DNA of 64,000 nt from Guyanagaster necrorhizus (lineage: Eukaryota > Basidiomycota > Agaricomycetes > Agaricales > Physalacriaceae). Both the position numbers and the translations under genes were made by a program. The notes beneath the pieces were generated by a model. The model searched no databases and had not been told where the DNA came from. It worked only from the letters and a program-made list of their open reading frames with translations. Position 1 is the stretch's first letter; each line of letters opens with the position of its first letter. This document shows, piece by piece, positions 12,030 through 22,829 of the stretch. The DNA lies in NCBI RefSeq assembly GCF_019112545.1, contig NW_025064909.1:337023-401022 (forward strand), in the 5' to 3' direction.

Positions 12030-12701
12030 CGAGAGAGATGTGAAGAGACTATCAGCTGTAAGCGATTTAAATGTATCTCAGCACATCATCGTATGCCACA
12101 CTCCGTAGCAATGTACACGTTAGTTACAGAAGAATCAAGCCCAAGCAACTGAGTCATATCTAGGTGGGTAGGTAAATTGATTGCCAAGATCGCACGGTCT
12201 TCGAGGGAGATTACTTACTGAAACTGAATCAACCAGAATCAGCCCTCCGTAGAGCTATATTGTCATCAATTATGAGGGCATGTCAGAGATGAACCAATCA
12301 CTGTGGATGTACATAAACTGCGTCAAAGGTATTTGGGCTGATTGGCTGTCAATATAATAATTTCCAGGGTGATCGGCTGGTTCTGCTGACAAGGAGTGGT
12401 GGAAAGCTTAAAGATATATAACTGACCCAAATTCAGAAGTTTGACCGCTTTAATGAATACTAGTGTTTTTAAAGCCACCCCTACCCTCTTGACCGCGTAT
12501 GTACTAGTACTACCGCGTGCAAGTGCCTTGCACTATCCCCAACGGAGAAACGGTTTCACAACATGCATTCCTGCAACTAATTATACGTCGCCGCAACTGT
12601 CCTGCTCTCAGGTCGCTTCTAACTTTTGCTAGCGGTACCTTATTACTGTCACCTTCCTTCGAAATTTGTTTCGGGGCGCAAGTGTGAGAGCATGGAATCT
12701 C
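12030..12701. promoter_or_regulatory. Divergent intergenic region between two P450 genes
   Basis: About 670 bp separates two paralogous P450 genes that point away from each other, so it should hold both promoters. A TATA-like AGATATATAA lies at about 12413. It is unusually rich in A and T for this part of the window. No other motif was assigned. Confidence 0.4.
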
Positions 12702-14197
12702 ATGGCATCAATATTTCCATCGCGGTTGTTAGCTGCTCGATTCTCCTACCTATACAGCCATCTATTCCGTTGTCCCTCTCGTTTGCGACATATTCCCCAG
12801 GTCCCTTTGCCCCCACTGATCTTGAGCTTTCTATCAGGAGAAAGCGAGGATATTCGAATTCAGAAATTAATCCTACCGTCTGCTCGGTCCTGCCGCACTG
12901 GGATAGTCGTCGTATGGGCGCTTCGATCCTGGTATTTCCATGTCCTAGATTACAAGGTGAGTGCTACTAGCTATTTCAGTTTGTATACTAACATTACCAT
13001 ACCAAATTCGCCAAGGAACTCATAGAAAATAAATCTATCCGCAAGGAACAGACTAATGAAGATATGCTCTTTTGGCGTTTCACCGGCCGACATAACATCT
13101 TCTTTGTCGAAGGAGACGAGTGGCGGAAACACTCCTCTGTTGTAAGGGCATCGCTCCACGGCAACGTTCCGATCGACACTTTCTGTGCCCTGGGCAGGAC
13201 TCTTTTCTCTCTGCTCGGTCAGGGAGGATCCTTTTGCTGGAGTGACATTTCGCACCGTATCGCACTTGACGCCGTTGGAATAGCCATAATGGGCCATAAT
13301 TTCAACGCCCTTGAGCATCCAGAGAGCACCTTCGTCCAAATTTACCGGCACATAATGTAAGGCGTATCTCGCCCATTATATGTTGCTTGCCCGACTCTCG
13401 AACGGCGGTTTCCACACAAAGATGTAGTCCAGAGAATGGATAACCTCGTTTCACTTTTCCTCGAGATCCTTGAAGAGAAAAGGGGACGGCCTGGCAATGA
13501 CTTTCTCACCTACTTGATTCAGACTCCAGGCATGACGGAAGCTGAATATCGAGACAGTATCGTTACTCTCTTTATGGCTGGCCATGTAAGCTTCCATAGC
13601 TGCGAACCCATTCAACGTTTATTGATTCCTTTAACTAGGATACAACTGCAGGCGCACTTTCAAGCTTGATCTTTTACTTTGCATCTTTCCCGTCATATCA
13701 GACTCGAGCTCGGGATGAAGGTCTGAGCATCCTAGGACCCGACAGTCACCCAAACATCCCGGATTTCGAGAAAATGCCTTTCCTGAAGGCATGCATTCGG
13801 GAATCCATGTGCATTAACAGCCCGTCGACAGCGACCATTTCCCGAGTCTCCGCTGAGACCCTGCATATTGGTGGTTATGCTTTGCCCGCAGGCATACCAA
13901 TCGTCCTTAATATCCACGCCGTCTTGCATAACAGTCAGACATGGAAAGACCCGGATGCGTTCAATCCAGAACGCTTCATCAGTGCCAACAGCACTGACGA
14001 TGGGAAATGGATGCCCTGCGCGTAATTTCGTACTCTACGAACTTCGCACGTTATCGTGCATGCTCCTGCGGGAATACCGGTGGGATTTACCACAAGACTC
14101 GATTCATTCCAGTGGGAAGTTGAAGAATCGTTTTTCTGCGTTTACTTTAAACCTTCCGTATGACCTGTATATCAATTTCGTTCGCATTACAAAGTAG
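12702..14197 (+). pseudogene. Cytochrome P450 no. 2, three lesions including loss of the heme cysteine
   Basis: A paralogue of P450 no. 1 in the opposite orientation. Exons are 12702-12956, 13016-13585 and from 13639 on, with canonical introns. It keeps the shared SGESED block near the N-terminus, WRF, the I-helix AGHDTT and PERF. Three lesions stand out. TAA at 13358-13360 interrupts an otherwise continuous frame, because the homologous sequence resumes in frame directly after it. The ExxR motif reads ESMC, with TGC at 13810-13812 in place of Arg. About eight codons of the heme loop, including the FxxG and Cys, are missing at 14012-14016, so the text runs from WMP straight to PARNF with a frame change. 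The enzyme cannot bind heme as encoded. The C-terminal 60 residues remain recognisable. Confidence 0.85.
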
Positions 14198-14269
14198 TAT
14201 CTATTCTTTTGAATCGGATGCGCCGATCAATTTGTATTAACGGCGAAACATTCAGCTTGGTATACAAAT

Positions 14270-16613
14270 TCAATCCGAAACGACGCTAACCCTGAGGGGA
14301 AGCTGGGCGCCATCTTGTTCTCGACCTCGAACCATCGGTTTGATGGTGTTTCCCCCAACGTGGTAAAAGTCGAGATCTAGTCCCTCCACTTCGGCGAAAG
14401 TAAAGTTACGCACAATCGTAGAGACCACGGTCTTGAATTCCACCAGAGCTTTACACATAAAGTTGAGACAACGAATGTCGAGAACATGGTTAGTGACGCA
14501 CCAAATGAACGTCCCAGGCAAACCTTTGGCCTATAACAGAGATAAAGTCAGTCTATTGTGAGAGCACCAAACGCGAGCCGACCCATCGCCAAATGTAAGC
14601 ACATGGCCTTGAGCTCGTATCCAGTCCACGGCCTTGGGAAGCATATCGGCTTTAATCCAGCCATCCGGGTTGAAAACATCTGCATCTTCACCCCATATCA
14701 ACGGGTTACGATTAATCCCATCTCACACAGGGATATCTATCAGCGTTCTAGCTTGGACTTCGACCTCGTATACATTGATTCCTTTTAAGGGAATTTGAAG
14801 GGGTATGACGGTATCTTTCGCAGCCTGAACAGCGGTCGAGAGATGAGAAACAGCATGATAATCAAAAAGAAAATACTTACAGGGCGACTGAGCTCTGTCA
14901 GAACAGCCTTGGTCCTCATAGTCTCCTGCGTGACAGCCTCGAGATACGGAAGTGATGAGTTAGCGAGGTCCTCGTAAGTGGGTTTACGCCCATGCGCAAC
15001 TTCGAACTCTATCAATTCTGTGCGCAGCCGTGTTTGAATCCTCGGATTGCGAGCCATTTCATAGAAGCATTCCTTCAAGCACAGATAAGTTACGTTCAGG
15101 AAGGCAGGACGACAGTCATACAGTAATAACATTAGCCGTCATCTCTGAACCAGCAAAGAGAATACCAATAACCTGTCTTCAAGTCAAAACCAAAGCTTCG
15201 TTTGCACCGGAAAAGTCACTCACTTGCGCAACAGCGACATCCGGGGCAACTTCGCTCTCCGCTAAGGCGATGAATGAGCTGATGGTTAATAGAAGAAGAA
15301 ATCATTCTCATACAGAGAGAGTTCAGCAGTTTCGCATGCATTCCAGCGGCCTCCTTGCCCGACAATACATTCCTCGCAACAGCTCCCAAGGAGCTACGAA
15401 GATCGTCACACCAACGCTTCATTGGAGAAGGAAGGCGAAGAATAATAGGGAACCGAGAGGCAAATGCAGAGGGGATGATATCTGACAGTTTACCAGCAGG
15501 AGAGTCTGTTATCTTGTGAAGTAGGGTAGGAATATCACTGTTCGAGGTACTAATGTCGTACATGAACATTGTCATACTGATGGCGTCCAACCTGTTTTCA
15601 ATACAGATCAGTATCTGCAGTCACAGAGCATTATGGATGCATTTTCATACGTAAGTCGATGGATTTCAGAGGTCACGTCGAAAACGAGACTCCCGCCTTC
15701 CAATTTCTGTCCCCGTTTATCCTTGAGCTAGCAATATGGATGATTAGTGAAAAATCCAGATCTTCTGTAGGTTACGCTCACTCGTTCCACCAGGTCAAAG
15801 GACACATGGGAAACTTGTTGAATTGACTGATTTCTGTAGATCAGTTAGACACCATTAGATGAGAGATAACGAAGTTCTGTACGTGAATGGTACATTCAGA
15901 CATTTGCGCATTTTCTTGTGCTCTTCCCCTATGTACAGATGTGAGAGAAAACACGAAATTCCCAAAGGCCACCCACCTTCGGCGCAGAAAAGACCACGAC
16001 CGAACTAGCGAAGAGAAAGATAAGAACAAGAAAATTAACCCGTAAGCAAGAACGAACGAAAAGCTCAAGCGCAACCCTATCGCTCGCATTGCGCTCAAAG
16101 TCCTGATTATGAAGTACATGATTGAGACCTTTCGGGTCTCCAACGATGAGTCGAGGTTCCTAAAACGCGGTCTTGAGTGAGTGCTCATCGTGCAGCTAAC
16201 AGAATACTTACCCAGAAGGGACCAGATAGTCGGTATGTAGGTCCATATTCGCGAGCCCATTTATTATGTCGAGTACCAATTGGCGCCCGGTCAAGATCCA
16301 ATGCGTGGCCAAGGAATAAACTCGGAGCTGGTGGTCCAGGGACTTTAGCCAACGACGGAGGTGCTCTCCACCACGACCACCATCTGGAAAGTATAAGGGT
16401 TGCTGCGAGAATTCCTACCAAGACACTGAAAGATGACACGAGAGTAAGTAAATATGCATGCACCGGCGTGCACACCGAAGAGTACTCGTTGACCGAGTAA
16501 CCCGGGGTCCGCAGTCTAGGGACCGAAACCACGCCGATGTAGACATCCCGAGAATAGTATCTTTGAACAGGGTGATTGATACCGACGGCCGAGGCAAGTC
16601 TCGAAATGACCAT
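14270..16613 (-). pseudogene. Cytochrome P450 no. 3 (CYP5150-like), one in-frame TGA and a changed I-helix
   Basis: Many short introns can be followed on the minus strand. Recognised blocks in order are a membrane anchor, KVPGPPAP, YGPTYRLSGPFW spliced to EPRLIVGDP, GRGLFCAEG spliced to EEHKKMR, the I-helix AGSEMT, ETMR as ExxR, FNPDGW, and a heme motif FGDG spliced to PKVCLGRSF, followed by HVGGNTIKP. The heme region is intact. TGA at 14723-14725 breaks IPV*DGINRN, where Arg is usual, so CGA-to-TGA fits. The I-helix Thr next to the acid is Met (codon 15140-15142), and ACG-to-ATG fits. The start is uncertain: the first in-frame ATG at 16613 leaves about 50 unusual residues before the anchor. 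It differs in family from the other P450s here. Likely inactive. Confidence 0.75.
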
Positions 16614-16823
16614 CAGATTCTTCCCGCCCTTTATGCTTTCGGTGGCACTTGTATTGCACAATTGTCAAGCTTAGCGCAACGTGGTAAATTTCCGTGGAGC
16701 CCCGGGAGTTCCTACAAGCGTTTGGATCTTATCTTTTTCTTTCTCACTGACGTCTACAGGACACCAGGCTTTACCAGTGAAAACGACGTAACATTCCTCT
16801 TAACTCACTTCATACATTTTGGA

Positions 16824-17520
16824 GATGCCTCGGGTTCTCAATCCTAGAGTCATATTTAGTTCTATTCCAAAAGGCCCACCTGATGCAGAGACCTTCACTT
16901 ATCTGGAAAATGAGAACATCGACATTGAAACAGTCGACCTCGACGGTGGGATCCTTGTGGAAATACTGGCGCTTAGCCTGGATCCATACATGCGTAATCG
17001 AATGAGGCCCATCGAAGAACCTGCAGATATGCCCGCGTTCGGTCTGAATGATACGTGAGTCTTACATTGATACCGTTTCTATTATGATGACTTAGCCGCT
17101 TATGCTATCAGTGTCACAGGCTTTGGTGTCAGGCGCGTTTTAAGGTCTGAGGGAGACGGGATTGAAGCTGGGAGCCATATATATGGATTCATGCGTATAT
17201 TATTCCACTCGCGGTTCACGAATTAATGTTCTCATAGAGAGATAGCCTTCAAGAAGTTTGTCGTCTTTCCGACTACAACTGCTATGTCCTTGGAAATCTC
17301 AGGACTCGACTTGAAAGTCCTCAGCAATCCCTACGGATTGCCGTGGCATTACTTCGTTGGCGCTCTAGGTATGTCTGGACATACTGCTTACTATGGGTTG
17401 AAAGATCTCGCTTCACCTATACCCGTAAGGCGTTTTATTGCCGAGAGTTTATCTGATTCTGACGGAATACTCCTAGGGTCAAACTCTATTCGTTTCTGCT
17501 GCGTCCGGTGCAGTCGGCCA
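16824..17520 (+). pseudogene. Medium-chain NADP-dependent reductase, truncated at its 3' end
   Basis: This belongs to the alkenal / leukotriene B4 12-hydroxydehydrogenase-like branch of the MDR superfamily, which reduces activated double bonds with NADPH. Four exons splice cleanly: start ATG 16824, introns at about 17055-17110, 17192-17236 and 17426-17475. They give SLDPYMRNRM, the TVTGFGV-type block, LGMSGHTAYYGL, and the cofactor loop FVSAASGAVGQ. The last exon ends at a good donor (GTAAGC at 17521), but nothing homologous follows. The rest of the Rossmann domain and the C-terminus, about half the usual 340 residues, are absent. No stop precedes the break, so the loss is by deletion. Confidence 0.75.
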
Positions 17521-17930
17521 GTAAGCTCATTCTTTCAATTCGTATACACAAGCACTTACTCTGAACCACGGAAAGTCTGGTAATACAAAATAGCAAAGAT
17601 TCAAAAGCTCAATTTCGGCCCTCGGCTTCGCGTAGAAGATCTTAATATACATAAAAAGTATGTGCGACTTGAATAGAGCTGAGACCAGCAAAAGATGTGA
17701 CAAAAACACCGATGGCTGAAAGCGAAGCCGGGGTATCTAACGGTCCTGGCACACCGAACTGAATTTGGCTTTACTTCCGCTAAATGCCGCCGCATCCTCC
17801 GCTGGCGGGAATAAAGCATGGACAGGCGTGGTTCTGGCCCGGCATCTCGCCGTCAACGTATGGACGTCCTTTCTTTTGCTCTTCGTTGACATCGAGACAT
17901 GGGCGTTGTGCATTCATTCGTCTCGCAGAC
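17521..17930. other. Spacer after the truncated reductase
   Basis: No coding sequence recognised. The deletion end point that removed the reductase 3' half should lie here. The promoter of the short-chain dehydrogenase would be in the last part. Confidence 0.4.
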
Positions 17931-19255
17931 ATGGCCCCAAAACCAAAATTCTCAGTTGATGACATTCCTGACCTTTCTGGGAAGGTGGTCATTGTGAGGG
18001 AACACGGGTGTTGGATTTGAGAGGGCGAAAGTGATTTATCTTGTGATGTACTCCTTGACGACGACTGATCGTTTTATTCACAGGCCATTTTGCTGCCCAA
18101 CGCCAAAGTTTACTTGGCCTGTAGGAACGAAACGAAAGCCAACGCCGCTATAGAAAAGCTTCGTGAAGCCACTGGAAAAGAGCTATTTACTTGCCTCTGG
18201 ATTTAGCAAGTTTCAAATCTATTCAAGTTGCCGCCAATAACTTTTTAAGGTTCGTTCTAGCGAAATCTAAAACCTCAAGATACTTATCAAGGCAACAATC
18301 CTATAGCAAAGAAAAGGAACTTCACATCCTTTTCAACAATGCGTATGTAGAAAATTTACCTGGGGATGCGATGAAAAGCTAACAACATCTCAGAGGGGGT
18401 TTGGAACCTGATGTCGCCGAATTAACTGATGAGGGATATAATCTCACCATCGGTGTCAATGTACTCGGTGCGTATTTCATATGGTCGACTTCCCAGCCCT
18501 GAGAAGATCCACATCACAGGTCATTTCTACTTTACGAAGCTTCTTCTTCCGGCACTACTAGCGGTGGCGCAGAACTCTGATGGAGCAATCAAAGCCCGGG
18601 TTGTAAACACTGCATCGGTCGCAACAGAGTTGACTAGCAAACTTGAGTATGAGGCTGTCAAGGAGAGCCCTGTCCGAAGAAAACTGGGAACCGAACCTCT
18701 GTACTATCAAAGCAAATTCGTTCGTCTGTTTATGTGCTACAAAATACCACCTGATGTCTCCTACAGGCCAATCTGGTGTACTCCACTGAATTCTCGCGTA
18801 GATACGGACAACAGATTGGTCCTTCTTGTGTGAATCCAGGTTGGTCTTCTCTTTCGCGTGCCGTGCAATAAATCAAAACGTGGAACAGGTAACCTTGCGA
18901 CGGAACTTCAACGAACCTTTCGGGGAATGAAACGCTTCATAATCGTACGTGATAATACAGTCCCGTCTCGTCCTCCACTCAATTCATTCTTGCTGGTCTC
19001 GCATTCTATACCCGGCCTCATACGGCGCTTTAACGCAGATGTACGTAGGAACATGTACAGAAGGTGCGACGTTCAACGGAAAGGTAAGGGATGGCTCCTA
19101 CTAGAATAACACCCCGATCGATTAATGATGACGGTCCAAATTAGTATTTTGTGCCCTGGGCACGTCTCTGGAAGCCCAGTCCCGCTTCTCAGGACATCCA
19201 GACCAGAGAACAGCTGTGGGATTGGCTGGAGGAGGAGCAGGTAAAAGATGCTTGA
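17931..19255 (+). pseudogene. Short-chain dehydrogenase/reductase (retinol dehydrogenase-like), frameshifted
   Basis: The start MAPKPKFSVDDIPDLSGKVV is typical of fungal SDRs. The cofactor motif TGxxxGxG has lost about 5 nt at about 17996-18003, so the frame breaks just before NTGVGFE. A second frame change is needed near 18190, before LPLDLASFKSIQ. After that, NNA, the INVLG-like VNVLGHFYFTK, VNTASV and the catalytic YYQSK are all present across canonical introns. The C-terminus continues through SYGALTQMYVGT and FVPWARLW to TGA at 19253-19255. The family oxidises or reduces alcohols and ketones with NAD(P)H. It is probably a former tailoring enzyme of the terpene cluster. One segment at 18950-19010 is not resolved. 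Confidence 0.75.
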
Positions 19256-19754
19256 TTTTCGGGTGATACATGCCATCTTCCCGTGGGCATCGTAAAATGA
19301 AATCGAGTTGTATCTTAAACTCAAACGCCACCGAATTGATGCGAACTTGACATGATGTTGGATCGATTACCGCAGGACTCATTGTGATGGATTCCATCTG
19401 TTCTGAATGTATTTTTAGGTGTGCTCTGATGGTGATATATATGACTTTTTATCCATCGTTTGTCTTTAGTCCATGCCCAGACAATTATGTCGATTCAACG
19501 CCGCTCTCAAATCTTCTTCAGAATTAACGAGGCGTACTTGATATCGGCTTGGGTTGCATCATTTCTTTGGGGTATGCACAGTTACCCCGTATCTGCTTCT
19601 AGCCATTGATCTGGAACCAGGTTGCTTCATTGTCCTTGCCGCTTACGCATTCTATACAATCATCTCAATCCGCAAATCACGTTCACCGAACAAAGTCGTA
19701 ACTTCCGCTATCATTTTGTTGTGAGTAAGCTCCACCAGCCGATGCATCTGAGTA

Positions 19755-20880
19755 CAGTTGACTATCTCACAATGCATATGGTCGGGAGACACCAAAACCG
19801 TATGCATTTATAGATTTATGCAGAACCAAAATAGCACGTGATGTGACATGTGACTTTATGTGACAACATCGTCATTTCCCCAAAATGCTGTCAGTGGCTT
19901 TTGGGTCAGCTTTCCATGCATCTCCTTGAATAATGCCCCTCTCAACTTCCTCAGCTGTGGTACTAATCCACCCTGGTCACCTTGTGAAACACAAAATGCC
20001 TCCAGCTTTTGAATAAGCTCAAATCCTTCCCTTGTAGTTATCAAGGTCTGTTCTTCCTCACCCTCCTCTTTCTCTTCTTCCTCCTCATCATCGTCAATGA
20101 CAGTTATTTCCCCATTTTCTACTGCAATATCATGCTTGACAGCAGCAACAATCTCCTCATCTGTTGGCATCACCTCAAGATCTTCAGTATACTCTTCTGC
20201 AATAGAGTTAACCATCTCTTCAATGGTTGGAATGGGACCAAACATGCGATTTCATTGTTTCAATTCGACAAGATGGTCCTTCAACATTATCTCTGCTGTC
20301 TGGAGCTGTTGAATGGGGTCAATTTGGGTGGGAGGTGTGTTCATTTTTGACTGTGACGAAGAAGCCAACTGATTGACTGCCTCCAGTGCTTTACCAACAT
20401 CGTTCTCTGCATTCATAACAGCCATAAGAGCAGGACGCCAGTCAGCATCAGCATATTGGTTTCCAAGCAGATCCTGCAATGCCTGTTCGATCCCTGGAAG
20501 CGTGTATTTGTCTGTTGAGGCAAAGTCACGAACAAGGTTCCATGCAGACTTGAGGAGTGAGGCAGCTTGGAAATCATTGGATGGTGTGGTAGACTGTGAC
20601 TTGGGTGCATTGTCAGGCATTATACCGGTGTGTTTCCAGCAGTTTGCTATCATTTCACTGCTGACATTTGCCCAAGCATCATGAGCGATAGTCATAGCTT
20701 CAAGGAGATCAAGCTTGAAGATCTCAGACTCTCCAAGATCATCGAGATCAAGTGCACGGATACACATGGCATTCCGATAATGTGCTTTGAAGCAGCGGAT
20801 AATACCAGCATCTAGCGGCTGAACATATGGAGTCATATTGGGCTCGAAGAACTCCAGCTTTGTGTTATGGGGTGTATAAG
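19755..20880 (-). mobile_element. Truncated pogo/Tigger transposon remnant inside the 7-TM gene
   Basis: The left end has a TA (19753-19754) followed by CAGTTGACTATCTCAC, which resembles the CAGTCGACTCTC terminal repeats of the element at 2884-5472. The interior codes for the C-terminal part of a Tigger transposase on the minus strand. The right end stops at about 20880 without an inverted repeat, and 7-TM coding sequence follows at once. The 5' half of the transposase was lost by deletion. Unlike the first element it is not CpG-depleted. Confidence 0.75.
19856..20880 (-). pseudogene. Tigger transposase, C-terminal part with one in-frame TGA
   Basis: The frame reads from about 20880 down to the stop at 19856. 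It holds the end of the DDE domain with KLEFFEPNMTPYVQPLDAGI, followed by CFKAHYRNAM, the usual signature preceding the last catalytic acidic residue region. An Asp/Glu-rich tail follows. A single TGA (codon near 20250-20252) interrupts it, and the same frame continues on both sides. The N-terminal DNA-binding and most of the catalytic domain are gone. Confidence 0.8.
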
Positions 20881-21526
20881 TGTTGGACTGGCGCTGATAT
20901 GAGACAGGTAGATAGCACGCTCGATGACATCCAAGCCTATCAAGAGATACCGGACTCTCCTTTTGATAATCATTGAGTCTGGTGTCCTCGTTACTATTGC
21001 AAAGGCGTTTGAGTTTGGTCTATATCAATACGCGCCGGGCGATGGCTTAAATGGTCTCAATGCGATGTACATTCCTTTTGATTGTATGCCACAGACAATG
21101 GTATGTGCACATATTACTAGTAACCTTCTCTCGGTTCTGATTTCATATTTTATAGGGTATCGTCCCAACATTGATTGTCATCGCTGTTAATAAAAATATG
21201 ATGGCTAATCTTACCGTCTTAACCTACCCCTCGGATTACCGTTGTGGAGTGCTCCGGCACGGAGACGTAGAAGATGTTACTGTAGAAAAGATACAATTTG
21301 CGCAAAACTCATATCAAGCTCCAGGCGACGAAACAGAGTTCTCAGAGGGGCCTGCCTCACAAGGGCCTGCCACCATTCTGCTTCAGGACGTCAAGCCTGA
21401 GGGAGCCGTGTCCATGGATGAACCTGGAGTCTATCGCATCCAATCTGTGCCCTGAAGAGCTTTTTCATTTTCCTATACATTCAATGTGTTTTATTAGGCT
21501 TTCCGCATATAGTAGTTGTATTTTCC

Positions 21527-21916
21527 CTTCTTCATCGGGCGTATGTCCAAGGGTCGCGCTACTACAAGACAGCAGAATGCTTCCTCTTCTTCCTCTATCC
21601 ATTTATCAGCGACTGTGATGATCCAGTTGTCCACACCCGCTTCTATCCGCTCCTAAAAGAAAGAATTACGGAACAAATTGGGGCAGCAGGAGATGGACTT
21701 GCCTTGGCCATGCGCCTCGTCGTTTGTCATTTCACGGGAGTGAGAAACGGTATCGATCTCCAGACTCTTGGAGCTTTCCAATGCGAAGATGGAGGATGGG
21801 ACACTCGTTTAATATACAAATGCGGGACTTCGGGCCTCAGTATTGGCAATCGGGGTTTGACGGCAGTAATGGCTATCCACGCTATCCAGTGTAGTAGTAG
21901 TCTGGCCAGTTCTTAA
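21527..21916 (+). pseudogene. C-terminal fragment of a second HAD/terpene cyclase
   Basis: An open frame of 129 residues aligns to the end of the cyclase at 6858-8454. Both share the block RFYPLLKER, then GDGLALAMR, IDLQTL, and the motif EDGGWDT followed by GLSIGNRGLT. About 70% of residues look identical. The HAD domain and the DxDTT region are absent, so it cannot be active. No stop occurs within the fragment, which may simply reflect its short length. Confidence 0.85.
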
Positions 21917-22829
21917 CTATAAAACGGCGACGAGCGAGCCTTTGAATAACAGTAATAAGTATTGTTGATTATGTTGTAGCTTAGTGACTTCATACCAATC
22001 GTGTATCGGGCTTCCCGTATTCTTTAAAAGTAACTGCAACTGTATGCATACGTGCCATATCCAATGGCCACTGGCACTCAGAGCTTGTCCATCGTCCAAA
22101 GAGAACTTCCAGGTGTATTGCTCTAGCCAATAATCCTGCGTCCATTTGAACAGTCAGCGAGAATTTCTAGATGAGAAACGATGGAATGTCATCACCGTTC
22201 AGTAAAACAGCCAGGTACGACCGGTCTAATACTTCCTAGGACACACAAGTACTCGAATGCGGATGAGGTTTCGCGCAATAGTGAAACACCCTGAAATGCA
22301 AGAAGCGAACAAACCGGCATGTATATCCTGTAAGGAAAAGGAAGTGATGTTGGCACACATAGAAGGCCCCTGTTAGGACTGTTACGGTAAGACAGTCAAA
22401 AACTAACGGCTCCAGTACTGTCCATCACAGAGAATGGTGGAAACATTATTTTTCGATGTCGATGACCTTGGCAAGTACAATGTTGTGGTATCCTGTACTG
22501 ATTTCAGGGTCTCATTGGCACTGAATAGGAAGGATCTAACCTTAGATAATAAACATATCCTTTTTTGAGCCACGAGCTCATGCATGGAATACTTAAGATG
22601 ATTAGATCGGCCCGCTGCGGTAGATGCTATCCAGCCATACTACCCGATGATAAACAAAAGGTCACGAGGAATATCAGCCCATATCAACGATCGTAGAGGT
22701 GCTAGAGCTAAATCCTTGCAATAGAAGGCGCTTTTAGGTTGAGTCGGTGCATTTCTAGGCACAGTTGGAGATAAAAGAAAACTTTGGGATTGCTGATTTG
22801 TCGATTGGCGATTGAAAGACTAGCGTTAG

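Larger units (their letters stand above)
19487..21455 (+). pseudogene. Multi-pass (7-TM type) membrane protein gene broken by a Tigger remnant
   Basis: The N-terminus at 19487 reads MSIQRRSQIFFRINEAYLIS and splices into a second hydrophobic segment, CFIVLAAYAFYTII. The C-terminus at 20883-21455 contains RIIIESG-like LLIIIESGVLVTIAKA and, after an intron, GIVPTLIVIAV, ending at TGA 21453-21455. This is the pattern of a common Agaricomycete 7-TM family of unknown function. Between the two parts lies a Tigger fragment (19755-20880), and about 150 residues covering the middle helices are missing. The insertion was therefore accompanied or followed by a deletion. It is not functional. Confidence 0.75.

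Noticed and set aside
13356..13422. A GTAAGG donor at the premature stop of P450 no. 2 that might start an intron of about 65 nt
   Set aside because: The best acceptor gives the wrong frame, and the skipped part (RFPHKDVVQRMDNLV) is clearly homologous to coding sequence of P450 no. 1.
10404..16613. Recoding of TGA (for example as selenocysteine) in the P450 genes
   Set aside because: The sites are not Cys or catalytic positions, one stop is TAA, fungi of this group lack the pathway as far as is known, and other lesions are present.
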